DNA from: Flavobacterium bizetiae | GTDB lineage: Bacteria; Bacteroidota; Bacteroidia; Flavobacteriales; Flavobacteriaceae | Assembly: GCF_902804475.1 (NCBI RefSeq) | Contig: NZ_CADCSU010000025.1 | Location: 1 to 46,904 of the forward strand | Reading direction: 5' to 3' | Length of the DNA stretch: 46,904 nt | Part shown: positions 12,872-22,395 of the stretch, one piece after another | Position numbering within the stretch: the stretch's first letter is position 1 | Layout: each line of letters starts with the position of its first letter | Notes under the pieces: model-generated | The model's input: the letters and a program-made list of their open reading frames with translations, nothing else | Databases searched by the model: none | Told to the model about the DNA's origin: nothing | Translations under genes and position numbers: made by a program

Positions 12872-15466
12872 ATGAAAAATAATTATCTGTATCTTTTAAG
12901 TTTACTATTTTTTTTCAATTTAAATGCACAGCAATATCCTTATAAAGATCCGTCGCTTAGTTCTAAAAAGCGCGCCGAAGATTTAATTTCCCGATTGACC
13001 CTGGAAGAAAAAGCAGCCTTAATGTGCGATCAAAGTGATGCAATACCCAGATTGGGAATCAAAAAGTTCAATTGGTGGAGCGAAGCTTTGCACGGTTATG
13101 CCAATAATGATAATGTTACCGTTTTTCCTGAACCCATTGGTATGGCGGCTTCTTTTGATGATCAGTTGGTTTTTCGTGTCTTTGATGCGGTTTCAGATGA
13201 AGGTCGTGCAAAATACAATCAATGGATACAAAACGGCAATGAAAACAAACGTTTTTTAAGTCTTTCAGTCTGGACACCCAACGTAAATATTTTTAGAGAT
13301 CCACGCTGGGGACGCGGACAGGAAACCTATGGCGAAGATCCTTATCTTACCTCAAGAATGGGAGTTTCGGTTGTAAAAGGACTTCAGGGACCCGCCGATG
13401 CAAAATACCGAAAGCTTTTGGCCTGCGCCAAACATTTTGCCGTGCACTCCGGCCCTGAATGGAGCAGACACGAACTCAATTTAAATAATGTAAATCCGCG
13501 TGAATTACACGAAACCTATCTTCCCGCATTTAAAGCATTGGTGCAGCAGGCCGATGTGCGTCAGGTAATGTGTGCCTACCAGCGTTTAGACGACGAACCG
13601 TGCTGTAGCAATACCCGATTATTACAGCGCATTCTTCGCCATGAGTGGGGATTTCAATATCTGGTAGTGTCAGATTGCGGCGCCGTTACCGATTTTTATA
13701 CCACACATAAAGTCTCATCAGATGAGGTACATGCAGCATCAAAAGCCGTATTGGCAGGAACCGATGTTGAATGTGTCTGGGACAAATATCCCTTTAAAAA
13801 ATTACCCGAAGCCGTTGAGAAAGATTTAATAAAAGAAGAAGAAATCAATAAAAGTCTGCTTCGCGTTTTAATCGGACGTTTTGATTTGGGCGAAATGGAT
13901 GACGACTCGATTGTACCCTGGGCTCAAATTCCGGCAACTGTGCTTAACAGTAAAGAACATCAACAATTGGCATTAGAAATGGCGCAAAAGTCTATGACAC
14001 TTTTGCAAAATAAAAACAATATTCTTCCATTAAATAAAACCATAAATAAAGTTGCAGTTATAGGCCCAAACGCAGATAATGAACCGATGTTATGGGGAAA
14101 TTATAACGGAACACCAAACAAAACCATTACCATTAAAAAAGGAATTGAAGCAAAACTTACCCAAAATAAAGTCCTGTATGATAAATCTTGTGATCTTGTC
14201 GAAGACAAAGTAACGGACACTAATTTTGATCAATTTTCATTTGAAGGAAAAAAAGGAATGAAAGCCACGTATTGGAACAATCCCGACAGAGAAGGAAAAA
14301 GTATTGTTTGGCAGCAAATTTCAAACCCTATAAAAATGACCACAGCAGGTCAGCATGAATTTGCTTCGGGAGTTAAACTCGAAGGATTTTCAGCCAAATA
14401 CGAAACAGAATTTACAGCAAAAGAAAACGACACACTTGTATTTAAAACCGGAGCAACCGGCACTTTCGAATTATTAGTCGATGGTAAATCGATCGCAAAA
14501 TATACCAACTGGCGTACCGTTCCCGGCAAGATTCCCTTTGCAGTTCAGGCAGGAAAAAAATATCAAATCGAAATTCTTTTTGCCCAATCAAACAATTGGC
14601 AGGCAAATCTTGAATTTGATTTCGGAAAAGAATTTGACATCGATTTCAAAGCCTTAATCGAGAAATTAAAAGGCATTGACACCGTAATTTTTGCCGGCGG
14701 ACTTTCAACTTTACTTGAAGGCGAAGAAATGCCCGTTTCTTATCCCGGTTTCAAAGGTGGCGACAGAACCAATATTGAACTTCCTGCCGTACAGAGAAAA
14801 TGTTTAAAAGAACTTAAAGCAGCAGGAAAAAAAGTAATTTTTGTAAACTGCTCAGGATCTGCAATAGCCCTAACGCCTGAAACAGAGAGCTGCGATGCTA
14901 TTTTGCAAGCCTGGTATCCTGGAGAATCAGGTGGTCAGGCTGTCGCCGATGTTCTTTTTGGGGATTATAATCCTGCCGGAAAACTGCCCATTTCATTTTA
15001 TAAAAACTCAGATAAATTAGGCGATTTTGAAGATTATTCCCTTAAAGGACGCACATATCGTTATACCACAGATGTTTTGTTTCCCTTTGGATTTGGTTTA
15101 AGTTATTCTAAATTCGATATTTTAGCAGGAAATATCACTAAGAATAAGATCAAATCAAATGAAGATACTCAGTTGAAATTTTCAATAAAAAACACCAGCA
15201 AACGCGAGGGAACAGAGATTGTTCAGGTCTATGTTCGAAAATTAAATGACACAGACGGACCGTTAAAAACATTAAAAGCGTTTAAACGAATAGCATTAAA
15301 AGCAGGCGAAAAACAAAATGTTACGATCAATTTACCGCCTTCTTCGTTTGAATTTTATGATGCTAAAACCAGAGCAATGAATATCGCTTCGGGAGACTAC
15401 GAAGTGTATTATGGCAAGAGTTCTGATGCTAAGGATTTAAAAATGGCTAAAGTGGTTGTTCAGTAA
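12872..15466 (+). CDS. Glycoside hydrolase family 3 with PA14 insertion (beta-xylosidase-like)
   Basis: This secreted 864-residue GH3 enzyme cleaves beta-linked sugars from oligosaccharide ends. The signal peptide runs to about residue 19. The N-terminal TIM barrel includes GEDPYLTSRMG, KHFAVHSGPEWSRHELN and the nucleophile motif SDCGA with Asp268, the form common in beta-xylosidase/arabinofuranosidase members. A PA14 domain (about 457-590) interrupts the second alpha/beta domain. A fibronectin type III-like domain occupies about 735-860. PA14 inserts in GH3 often shape the substrate pocket. Activity on xylobiose or aryl xylosides is the best guess from context; beta-glucosidase is possible. 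Confidence 0.9.
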   Translation: MKNNYLYLLSLLFFFNLNAQQYPYKDPSLSSKKRAEDLISRLTLEEKAALMCDQSDAIPRLGIKKFNWWSEALHGYANNDNVTVFPEPIGMAASFDDQLVFRVFDAVSDEGRAKYNQWIQNGNENKRFLSLSVWTPNVNIFRDPRWGRGQETYGEDPYLTSRMGVSVVKGLQGPADAKYRKLLACAKHFAVHSGPEWSRHELNLNNVNPRELHETYLPAFKALVQQADVRQVMCAYQRLDDEPCCSNTRLLQRILRHEWGFQYLVVSDCGAVTDFYTTHKVSSDEVHAASKAVLAGTDVECVWDKYPFKKLPEAVEKDLIKEEEINKSLLRVLIGRFDLGEMDDDSIVPWAQIPATVLNSKEHQQLALEMAQKSMTLLQNKNNILPLNKTINKVAVIGPNADNEPMLWGNYNGTPNKTITIKKGIEAKLTQNKVLYDKSCDLVEDKVTDTNFDQFSFEGKKGMKATYWNNPDREGKSIVWQQISNPIKMTTAGQHEFASGVKLEGFSAKYETEFTAKENDTLVFKTGATGTFELLVDGKSIAKYTNWRTVPGKIPFAVQAGKKYQIEILFAQSNNWQANLEFDFGKEFDIDFKALIEKLKGIDTVIFAGGLSTLLEGEEMPVSYPGFKGGDRTNIELPAVQRKCLKELKAAGKKVIFVNCSGSAIALTPETESCDAILQAWYPGESGGQAVADVLFGDYNPAGKLPISFYKNSDKLGDFEDYSLKGRTYRYTTDVLFPFGFGLSYSKFDILAGNITKNKIKSNEDTQLKFSIKNTSKREGTEIVQVYVRKLNDTDGPLKTLKAFKRIALKAGEKQNVTINLPPSSFEFYDAKTRAMNIASGDYEVYYGKSSDAKDLKMAKVVVQ

Positions 15467-15526
15467 ACAAAAGAATGTACCTTAAATTTATTTACCAATA
15501 AAAAAGTAATTAATATACAGTGAATT

Positions 15527-17470
15527 ATGAGTTTTAAATATGTTTTATGTTTATGTCTGTTTAGTTTTTTAAACCTAAAGGCACAATCAGTTGTAAAAAG
15601 TCCCGACGGAAAACTAAAGGTGACTCTTTTTGTTACCAATGGGCAGCCTTTTTACAGTCTTTCCTATAACGAAAAAACGTTTTTAGAAAAATCGCCGCTA
15701 GGTTTAAAAACCAATGTGGAGGATTTTACAACAGCATTGGTTTTAAAATCCGATCCCGTTCAAAATAAAATTGACGAAAAATACCAGCTTGTCAATATCA
15801 AAAACAGCAATGTACATTATCAGGCAAACCAAGCCATTTTTTCTTTCACTAAAGAAAATAAAGCAGCTATCGATATCATATTCAGGGTAAGTGATAACAA
15901 TGTTGCTTTCCAATATAAAGTGTATCCGCAAAAAGAAAGTCGTTCCTGCGTGGTACAGGAAGAGGTTTCAGGTTTTCTTTTGCCGGAAGGCACCACTACA
16001 TTTCTCTGTCCGCAAAGCAAACCAATGACAGGATTTGCCAGAACTGCCCCGAGTTATGAAACATCTTATACATTAGATGCGCCTATGGGCAAAAACGGAA
16101 TTGGCGAAGGCTATACATTTCCTTGTTTGTTTAAAGTAAAGAACAATGGCTGGGTTTTAATATCAGAAACAGGTGTAGATAGCCGTTATTGTGCCAGCAG
16201 ATTAATAGGACACGAAAAGGGATTGTACAGTATTGGTTATCCTATGGCGGGAGAAAATAACGCAAACGGAACCACTGCTCCCGGTATACCGCTTATGGGA
16301 GAAACGCCCTGGAGAACTATTACCGTTGGCGAAACTCTGGCACCAATTGTAGAGACTACGATTCCGTTTGATTTGGTTAAACCAAAGTATGAAGCATCAA
16401 AACAATACCAATATACCAAAGGTTCGTGGAGCTGGATCATGAAAATGGATGACAATACGACCTTTCCGGTACAAAAACAATATATCGATTTTAGTGCTGC
16501 AATGGGATATGAAACCATTTTGGTTGATGCGCTTTGGGACACTCAGATCGGGAAAGATAAAATCGCCGAACTCGCCCGTTATGGCGCCCAAAAAGGTGTT
16601 GGTTTGTATTTGTGGTACAACTCAAACGGATATTGGAACGATGCGCCACAAGGGCCAAGAGGCATGATGGATAATAGTATTGTTCGCCGTCATGAAATGG
16701 CCTGGCTAAAAAGTATTGATGTAAAAGGGATTAAAGTAGATTTCTTTGGAGGAGACAAACAAATGACCATGAAGTTATATGAAGACATCCTGAAAGACGC
16801 TAATGATTTTGGATTGATGGTTATTTTTCACGGTTGTACTTTGCCAAGAGGCTGGGAGCGTATGTATCCTAATTTTGCTTCAAGCGAAGCAGTTCTGGCG
16901 AGTGAAAACCTGCATTTCGGACAAGGGAGCTGCGATAATGAAGCCACAAATGCTGCAACGCATACTTTTATTCGAAATACAGTAGGAAGCATGGATTTTG
17001 GCGGAAGCGCGCTAAACAAATTTTACAATAGCGAAAACACTCCCAATAAAGGTTCAAAACGAATTACTTCGGATGTATTTGCCTTAGCTACGGCCGTACT
17101 TTTTCAAAGCGGCGTACAGCATTTTGCATTGGCACCAAACAATCTGACAGATGCTCCGGTATGGGCTATAAATTTCATGAAAGAAGTTCCAACCACCTGG
17201 GATGAGGTTCGATTTTTAGAAGGATATCCGGGTAAATATGCCGTCTTGGCCCGCAGAAAAGGAACGAAATGGTATATCGCAGGCGTAAACGCTCAAAAAG
17301 AAACTTTGAATCTTAAACTCAGACTCCCAATGCTGGTTTCCGGCGCGTCATTAACCTGTTATTTTGATGATGAAAAATTAAACGGAAAAGTAAAAACGAT
17401 CAAATATAAAAGCAATCAGGAAGTCGAAATAAAAATTCCTTCCAATGGAGGAATCTTACTGATCAATTAA
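15527..17470 (+). CDS. Glycoside hydrolase family 97 (retaining alpha-galactosidase-like)
   Basis: This secreted 647-residue GH97 enzyme has a signal peptide to about residue 19, a beta-sandwich N-terminal domain (about 20-285), a catalytic TIM barrel (about 290-560) and a small C-terminal beta domain. The segment GIKVDFFGGDKQ places Asp405 where I recall the nucleophile of retaining GH97 alpha-galactosidases, while inverting SusB-type alpha-glucosidases use glutamates elsewhere. That favours alpha-galactosidase or a related alpha-glycosidase, fitting removal of alpha-galactosyl caps from complex arabinoxylan side chains. It is the last enzyme of the unit and is followed by the hairpin at 17587-17620. 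Substrate is inferred. Confidence 0.85.
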   Translation: MSFKYVLCLCLFSFLNLKAQSVVKSPDGKLKVTLFVTNGQPFYSLSYNEKTFLEKSPLGLKTNVEDFTTALVLKSDPVQNKIDEKYQLVNIKNSNVHYQANQAIFSFTKENKAAIDIIFRVSDNNVAFQYKVYPQKESRSCVVQEEVSGFLLPEGTTTFLCPQSKPMTGFARTAPSYETSYTLDAPMGKNGIGEGYTFPCLFKVKNNGWVLISETGVDSRYCASRLIGHEKGLYSIGYPMAGENNANGTTAPGIPLMGETPWRTITVGETLAPIVETTIPFDLVKPKYEASKQYQYTKGSWSWIMKMDDNTTFPVQKQYIDFSAAMGYETILVDALWDTQIGKDKIAELARYGAQKGVGLYLWYNSNGYWNDAPQGPRGMMDNSIVRRHEMAWLKSIDVKGIKVDFFGGDKQMTMKLYEDILKDANDFGLMVIFHGCTLPRGWERMYPNFASSEAVLASENLHFGQGSCDNEATNAATHTFIRNTVGSMDFGGSALNKFYNSENTPNKGSKRITSDVFALATAVLFQSGVQHFALAPNNLTDAPVWAINFMKEVPTTWDEVRFLEGYPGKYAVLARRKGTKWYIAGVNAQKETLNLKLRLPMLVSGASLTCYFDDEKLNGKVKTIKYKSNQEVEIKIPSNGGILLIN

Positions 17471-17586
17471 ACTCAATATGCGAATTGTAAAGAGAAAACC
17501 TACAAGATAAAGTCTGAGTTTAGGATTTGCGAAATTTAAAAAAAGAGCCTTCTGTAAAGAGGTATAATATAATTTGAAACTGGCTT

Positions 17587-17626
17587 TAATACATTTTTTA
17601 GGATGCTAAAAAATGTATTAGGCCTT
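17587..17626 (+). terminator. Terminator-like hairpin after the GH97 gene
   Basis: A perfect 15-bp stem, TAATACATTTTTTAG (17587-17601) with its complement at 17606-17620, closes a GATG tetraloop. It is AT-rich and followed by GGCCTTTT, a weak T-tract. It probably ends the enzyme unit. It also lies about 90 bp upstream of the regulator start and could attenuate its transcription. The rest of the 241-bp gap shows no clear TAnnTTTG promoter. Confidence 0.6.
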
Positions 17627-17711
17627 TTAAGCTTAAAAAGAAACAGCCCCAGGAATGTGTTTTTTTTGCCAGACAAAACACATTGAATTTTAATTTAACA
17701 ATCATTTTATA

Positions 17712-20700
17712 ATGTCCTCAAAGAAATGTTTTGCCATTTTGTTTTTTATTGTAAACAGCTTGTTTTCTCAAAATACATTTGAGAATTATAGATTCCGTTT
17801 GGTCGATAGTGAAACTTCAAAAAGTGGAATTTATACCATTGCACAGGATCAATTTGGGGTCATGTGGATGGGAACAAATGGAGGAGGTTTGTATAAATAC
17901 GACGGAATCAATTATGTGAGTTATGAGCAGGATTCCAAGCGCAGTAATTCGATCAACAGCAATTTAATTTATACTATTTATGTCGATAGCAAGAACCGTT
18001 TATGGGTAGGAACTGATGAAGGATTGTGTCTTTACAATCGCAATTTAGATACTTTTGAAAATATTGATCTTCGCAAACAAAACCAAAAAGAAACCGTAAT
18101 TTCCGTAAAAAGTATCATTGAAGACCAGAACGGAAACATTTGTTTAGGAACATTTAATAATGGTTTGCTCAAACTCAATGTAAAGTCCAGAGCAATTACC
18201 AGTATAAAACTCGATACGCCAAATACAGTAAATTATTTGATTAATTCTTTAGTAAAAGATAAAAAAGGAACCATTTATTTGGGAACCAATTCCGGTTTAA
18301 AAGTAATTGATCCGGTAAAGAATGAGGTTAAAAAAGTAATCATCGAGAAAGACAATGCATTACTTTCGGGCAATATTATATCGATGTTTTTTGACCATAA
18401 ACAAAACTTATGGATTGGTAATGGATTCAAAGGATTGGTTAAAGCCAATTTATATACTAAAGAAAAACAAGCCGTTTCTTATCCTATTACCAAAAAAAGA
18501 ATCATGTCGATTTTGGCTGCTGATACCGAGACTATTCTTTGCGCAACAGAAAATGATGGTTTGATCGTTGTGGATAATCAAGGGAATGTTCAAAAAAAAT
18601 ATGTCAACAGCAAATACAATAATCGCAGTTTAGGATCTAACTCAGTCTGGTCTTTATTTTTAGACAAGGAAAATAGAATCTGGCTGGGATATTATAATAA
18701 AGGTTTAGGTGTTTTTGACCGAATTAACAGCAAAGTTCGGGGAATTGAAAGTTTGCCCGGAAATCCGCAATCCCTGCAAACCAATTGTGTTACCGGCATT
18801 GCCAAAGATCATCAAGGACAGTTATGGATTTCTATGGAAGGCGGAGGGGTTGATGTTTACAATCCTGAAACCAAAAATTTCAAACACATTACCAAAACAG
18901 ATGATCGATTTTATTCAGGATTAACCAATGATAATATTACAAAAGTTCTGATAGATAAAAACCAAAATATCTGGCTGTCGAGTTGGAATGAGGGCATCTT
19001 TTTTTTGAAAAAAGGAAGTCGGAATTTTATTAATTACAACACAAAAAACACTCCTGATTTAGCCTCGGATAATATTATGAGCATTACCGAAGATTCAAGG
19101 GGGGTAATATGGATTGGAACTTTTTCAAAAGGATTACATTATTATACTCCATCTGACGGACGTTTTCATCATTGCAATCAGAAAATATTTTACGCCAATG
19201 GACTGGTAAATTTAGACATCAGAAAAGTAATGGTCGATACAGATGATGCTATCTGGATTGGCTCCACTACCGGTTTATACAAAGTAAGTACCAAGGATTT
19301 TGTTTCTTTTTCGGTGACTTCTCTGCGCGATAAAATGTCTAAAAAGCTCAAAAATCATAAAAGCATACATACCATTAATACTTTATATCAGAGCAAAAAC
19401 AAAGAAATTTGGATAGGTACTGACGGGGCGGGATTATTTAGCTACAATAAAAAAACAGATGATTTAAAATGGTATATCAATTTTAACGGACTTCATGAAA
19501 AATCGATATCTTCTATCATAGAATCCAATGACGGGCACATTTGGTTAAGCGGAAAAAAAGGAATCAGCAGTCTGGATTTAAAAAACAAAACCACAGTAAA
19601 TTATTCTACTTATGACGGTTTGCTGGGCAATGATTTTAATAATAATTCGGTTTTAAAAGATGAAAACGGAATCTTGTATTTTGGCGGTTACGAAGGTTTA
19701 AATTATTTTAATCCTGCCAATTTGGTAAGGAGTAACAAACAGCTTCCCATTTATTTTACAGATCTCAAGCTTTTTAATAAATCAGTAGGGCCGCTTGAAA
19801 AAAACTCACCCTTAATAAAAGTAATAGCGCAAACCCAAAAAATAATACTCAGGCATGATCAGTCTGTATTTACAATTGATTTTATCGGCATAAATTATTC
19901 TTTCCCGGCCCGAAACGAATTTGCATATTACTTAGAAGGTTTTGAAGATTCATGGAATTACGTGGGCAGCAAACGCTCTGCAACCTATACCAATTTAGCG
20001 CCGGGCAAATATGTTTTTAAGGTAAAAGCATCTGAGAAAAACGGAGTCTGGAGCCAAAAGCCATTAGAATTGAAAATTGAAATTTTGCCGCCCTGGTGGA
20101 AAACATCCTTTGCTTATCTTTTCTATTCATTGTTATTATTGGCGGGAATTTATTTTGGAAATCAGTATTATCAAAACAGATTCAAACAGCAACAATTAAT
20201 ACAATTTGAAAAGAAAAAAGCAGCTCAGATTGAAAAATTAAACGATAAAAAATTACAGTTCTTTACTAATATCTCGCACGAATTTAGAACGCCGCTTACT
20301 TTAATTTTAAATCCTTTAGCTGATATTATAAGAAATAATAGTGCAGAACTTTCAACTGGTGTTTTGAATAAACTGCAAACCATTCAAAAAAGTTCTGATC
20401 GACTTTCAAGATTAATCAATGAGCTGATGGATTTTAATCAGCTTCAGTTCAATAAAATGCCACTCAAAGTACAACAGATGGAAGTTGTGGCCTTTACAAA
20501 AGAAATTGTAAGTTATTTTCGGGAAGAAGCCCTGAGCCGGGGCATTGAATTGCAATTTGAATCAGATAAAAAAGCATTGCGAGATTGGGTAGATCCTAAA
20601 ATGTTCGAGAAAATTATTTTCAATGTAATTTCTAATGCTTTTAAAGTGACTCCCGATAAGGGAAAAATAAAGGTGAAATTAGTCTATAATGAAGAGTTCA

Positions 20701-21833
20701 TGAACTTCCCATTAATAAAACCCGATTATAGAAGCGCGTCTTTTTCTATTATTGTTGAAGATACCGGCGCGGGACTAGATAAAAAAGACATTAAGCGAAT
20801 TTTTGATCGTTTCTATCAGGTAAATAACTTAAATAAAGCGTATTACGGAAGTACGGGGATCGGGCTTGAAGTGGTTCGCGGATTTGTACAATTGCACAAA
20901 GGCATTATCGAGGTAGAAAGTGTTTTGGGCGAGGGAACCACTTTTAAATTGGTATTTCCCCTTGGGAAAGATTTTTTTAATGAAAATGAAATTTTGCAGG
21001 AGGAATTTAAAAAAGAAAAGAAAATAAGTTTTACGCCAATTATTGAAAAAGAAGATGTTCAATTAACAGAAGATCAGGAAAAACAAGATCGCGTGTATAC
21101 CATTTTGATTGTTGAAGATAATGCCGAACTTCGAAATTATCTAAAAAATGAACTTAAAAAAGAATACAAAGTACTCACGGCCGAAAATGGTCAGATTGGT
21201 TTAGAAACAGCTTTGCAAAAATTGCCGGATTTGATTTTGACAGATGTAATTATGCCCGTTATGAATGGTTTGGAATTATGTAAAAACATTAAAACAGATT
21301 TAAAAACCAGCCATATTCCGCTGATGATGCTCTCGGCAAAAGCATTAATAAAAGACAAGCTCGAAGGAATAGATTCGGGCGCCGATATGTACCTGAGCAA
21401 ACCCTTTGATATGGATATTTTAAGATCGAGTTTAGTGCAATTGCTTAAAAGCAGGCAAATTATGTTTAATAAATTCTACAACGGTATTACTCCAAAAGCA
21501 AAAGAAAAAACCACCACACTGGATAATGAATTTATAAAAAATGTACTGAATTACATCAATGAAAATATAAGCGAATATGAGTTGAGCGTTGAGGTTTTGG
21601 CATCCAAGGTATTTTTAAGCAGAAGCCAGTTGTATAGAAAAATTAAAACACTAACGGGGGTTTCAGTAAATGAATTTATACGAAATGTTCGTTTAGAGAA
21701 AGCCAAAGAATTAATAGAACTCGGCAATGATAATATAACAGAAATTAGTATCAAAGTAGGTTTTAGTTCGCCTTCCTATTTTACAAAATGTTACAAAGAA
21801 AAGTACGGGCATTTGCCTACACACAATAAATAA
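17712..21833 (+). CDS. Hybrid two-component system regulator (periplasmic propeller sensor, kinase, receiver, AraC-type output)
   Basis: This 1373-residue one-protein sensor-regulator senses an oligosaccharide in the periplasm and activates its locus. After a signal peptide (to about residue 20) come many propeller repeats (WMGTNGGGLYKYDG, LWVGTDEGLCLYN and others), a Y_Y_Y domain (about 700-790), and one membrane span near 798-818. The cytoplasmic part has a HisKA domain with phospho-acceptor His856 (SHEFRTPLT), an ATPase domain (DTGAGL, GSTGIGLEVV), a receiver with phospho-acceptor Asp1178 (LTDVIMPVMNG), and a C-terminal AraC-family HTH (from about 1270, ending YGHLPTHNK). Its place between two susCD units makes it the likely xylan-responsive activator; the ligand is inferred. 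Confidence 0.95.
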   Translation: MSSKKCFAILFFIVNSLFSQNTFENYRFRLVDSETSKSGIYTIAQDQFGVMWMGTNGGGLYKYDGINYVSYEQDSKRSNSINSNLIYTIYVDSKNRLWVGTDEGLCLYNRNLDTFENIDLRKQNQKETVISVKSIIEDQNGNICLGTFNNGLLKLNVKSRAITSIKLDTPNTVNYLINSLVKDKKGTIYLGTNSGLKVIDPVKNEVKKVIIEKDNALLSGNIISMFFDHKQNLWIGNGFKGLVKANLYTKEKQAVSYPITKKRIMSILAADTETILCATENDGLIVVDNQGNVQKKYVNSKYNNRSLGSNSVWSLFLDKENRIWLGYYNKGLGVFDRINSKVRGIESLPGNPQSLQTNCVTGIAKDHQGQLWISMEGGGVDVYNPETKNFKHITKTDDRFYSGLTNDNITKVLIDKNQNIWLSSWNEGIFFLKKGSRNFINYNTKNTPDLASDNIMSITEDSRGVIWIGTFSKGLHYYTPSDGRFHHCNQKIFYANGLVNLDIRKVMVDTDDAIWIGSTTGLYKVSTKDFVSFSVTSLRDKMSKKLKNHKSIHTINTLYQSKNKEIWIGTDGAGLFSYNKKTDDLKWYINFNGLHEKSISSIIESNDGHIWLSGKKGISSLDLKNKTTVNYSTYDGLLGNDFNNNSVLKDENGILYFGGYEGLNYFNPANLVRSNKQLPIYFTDLKLFNKSVGPLEKNSPLIKVIAQTQKIILRHDQSVFTIDFIGINYSFPARNEFAYYLEGFEDSWNYVGSKRSATYTNLAPGKYVFKVKASEKNGVWSQKPLELKIEILPPWWKTSFAYLFYSLLLLAGIYFGNQYYQNRFKQQQLIQFEKKKAAQIEKLNDKKLQFFTNISHEFRTPLTLILNPLADIIRNNSAELSTGVLNKLQTIQKSSDRLSRLINELMDFNQLQFNKMPLKVQQMEVVAFTKEIVSYFREEALSRGIELQFESDKKALRDWVDPKMFEKIIFNVISNAFKVTPDKGKIKVKLVYNEEFMNFPLIKPDYRSASFSIIVEDTGAGLDKKDIKRIFDRFYQVNNLNKAYYGSTGIGLEVVRGFVQLHKGIIEVESVLGEGTTFKLVFPLGKDFFNENEILQEEFKKEKKISFTPIIEKEDVQLTEDQEKQDRVYTILIVEDNAELRNYLKNELKKEYKVLTAENGQIGLETALQKLPDLILTDVIMPVMNGLELCKNIKTDLKTSHIPLMMLSAKALIKDKLEGIDSGADMYLSKPFDMDILRSSLVQLLKSRQIMFNKFYNGITPKAKEKTTTLDNEFIKNVLNYINENISEYELSVEVLASKVFLSRSQLYRKIKTLTGVSVNEFIRNVRLEKAKELIELGNDNITEISIKVGFSSPSYFTKCYKEKYGHLPTHNK

Positions 21834-21858
21834 TTTACTGATTTTTTTTATTATCCAT

Positions 21859-21883
21859 AAGGCGGTTTTTACCGTCTTTTTTT
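21859..21883 (+). terminator. Intrinsic terminator of the regulator gene
   Basis: The arms AAGGCGG (21859-21865) and CCGTCTT (21872-21878) pair over 7 bp with one G-U, close a TTTTTA loop and continue into a run of seven T. It starts 26 bp past the regulator stop codon. Confidence 0.85.
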
Positions 21884-22395
21884 GCTCTAATAAGAAGAAC
21901 GATTCAGATTTTGTTTGTACCATATCAGCGCTTCTTTATTAAAACATAAAAGAATTAACACTAAATATCTTTTTTAAGTAATTATCAAATAATTGTAAAT
22001 AATACGCTTTTTATTTTATACTTAAAAAAAATAAGGACATTATTATTAAAATCTCATTTCTATTTTTTGAGCTAAATCACTTAAAAACCGTCAATTACGC
22101 CATTTCTGTAGTTTTCATGCTACAAAATTGATAGATTTTGCATCATTTTTAATAGATAAATTTTACACTAAGCTTATATTTTTGAATGGTAAGAAAACTA
22201 AATAACTAAGAAAACAAGTATTAACAATTTTAAAAATTACAGTATGAAATGAAAACCAAATTATTTATTGAAACCTTTTCTTAAACAAAATTACAGGAAG
22301 AAAAAACGGCTTTAAAAATGATAAAATAAGCCATACGATAAATAAAAAACTTTACAACCAAACAACTATTTAAACTAATCAAAAAACCAATTAAA
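21884..22395 (+). promoter_or_regulatory. Spacer and promoter region of the second susCD operon
   Basis: No gene is seen here. TATTTTTG at 22177-22184 fits the -7 consensus TAnnTTTG and would leave a leader of about 200 nt before susC2. No TTG stands at the expected -33 distance, as is usual where an activator is needed. An inverted repeat TGTAG (22107-22111) and CTACA (22120-22124) lies about 55 bp upstream of the -7 box and could be an activator site. The operator motif of susC1 and the GH8 gene is absent. Confidence 0.45.

Noticed and set aside
16237..16542. Minus-strand frame of 101 codons inside the GH97 gene
   Set aside because: Shadow of the GH97 coding sequence; composition mirrors the sense strand.
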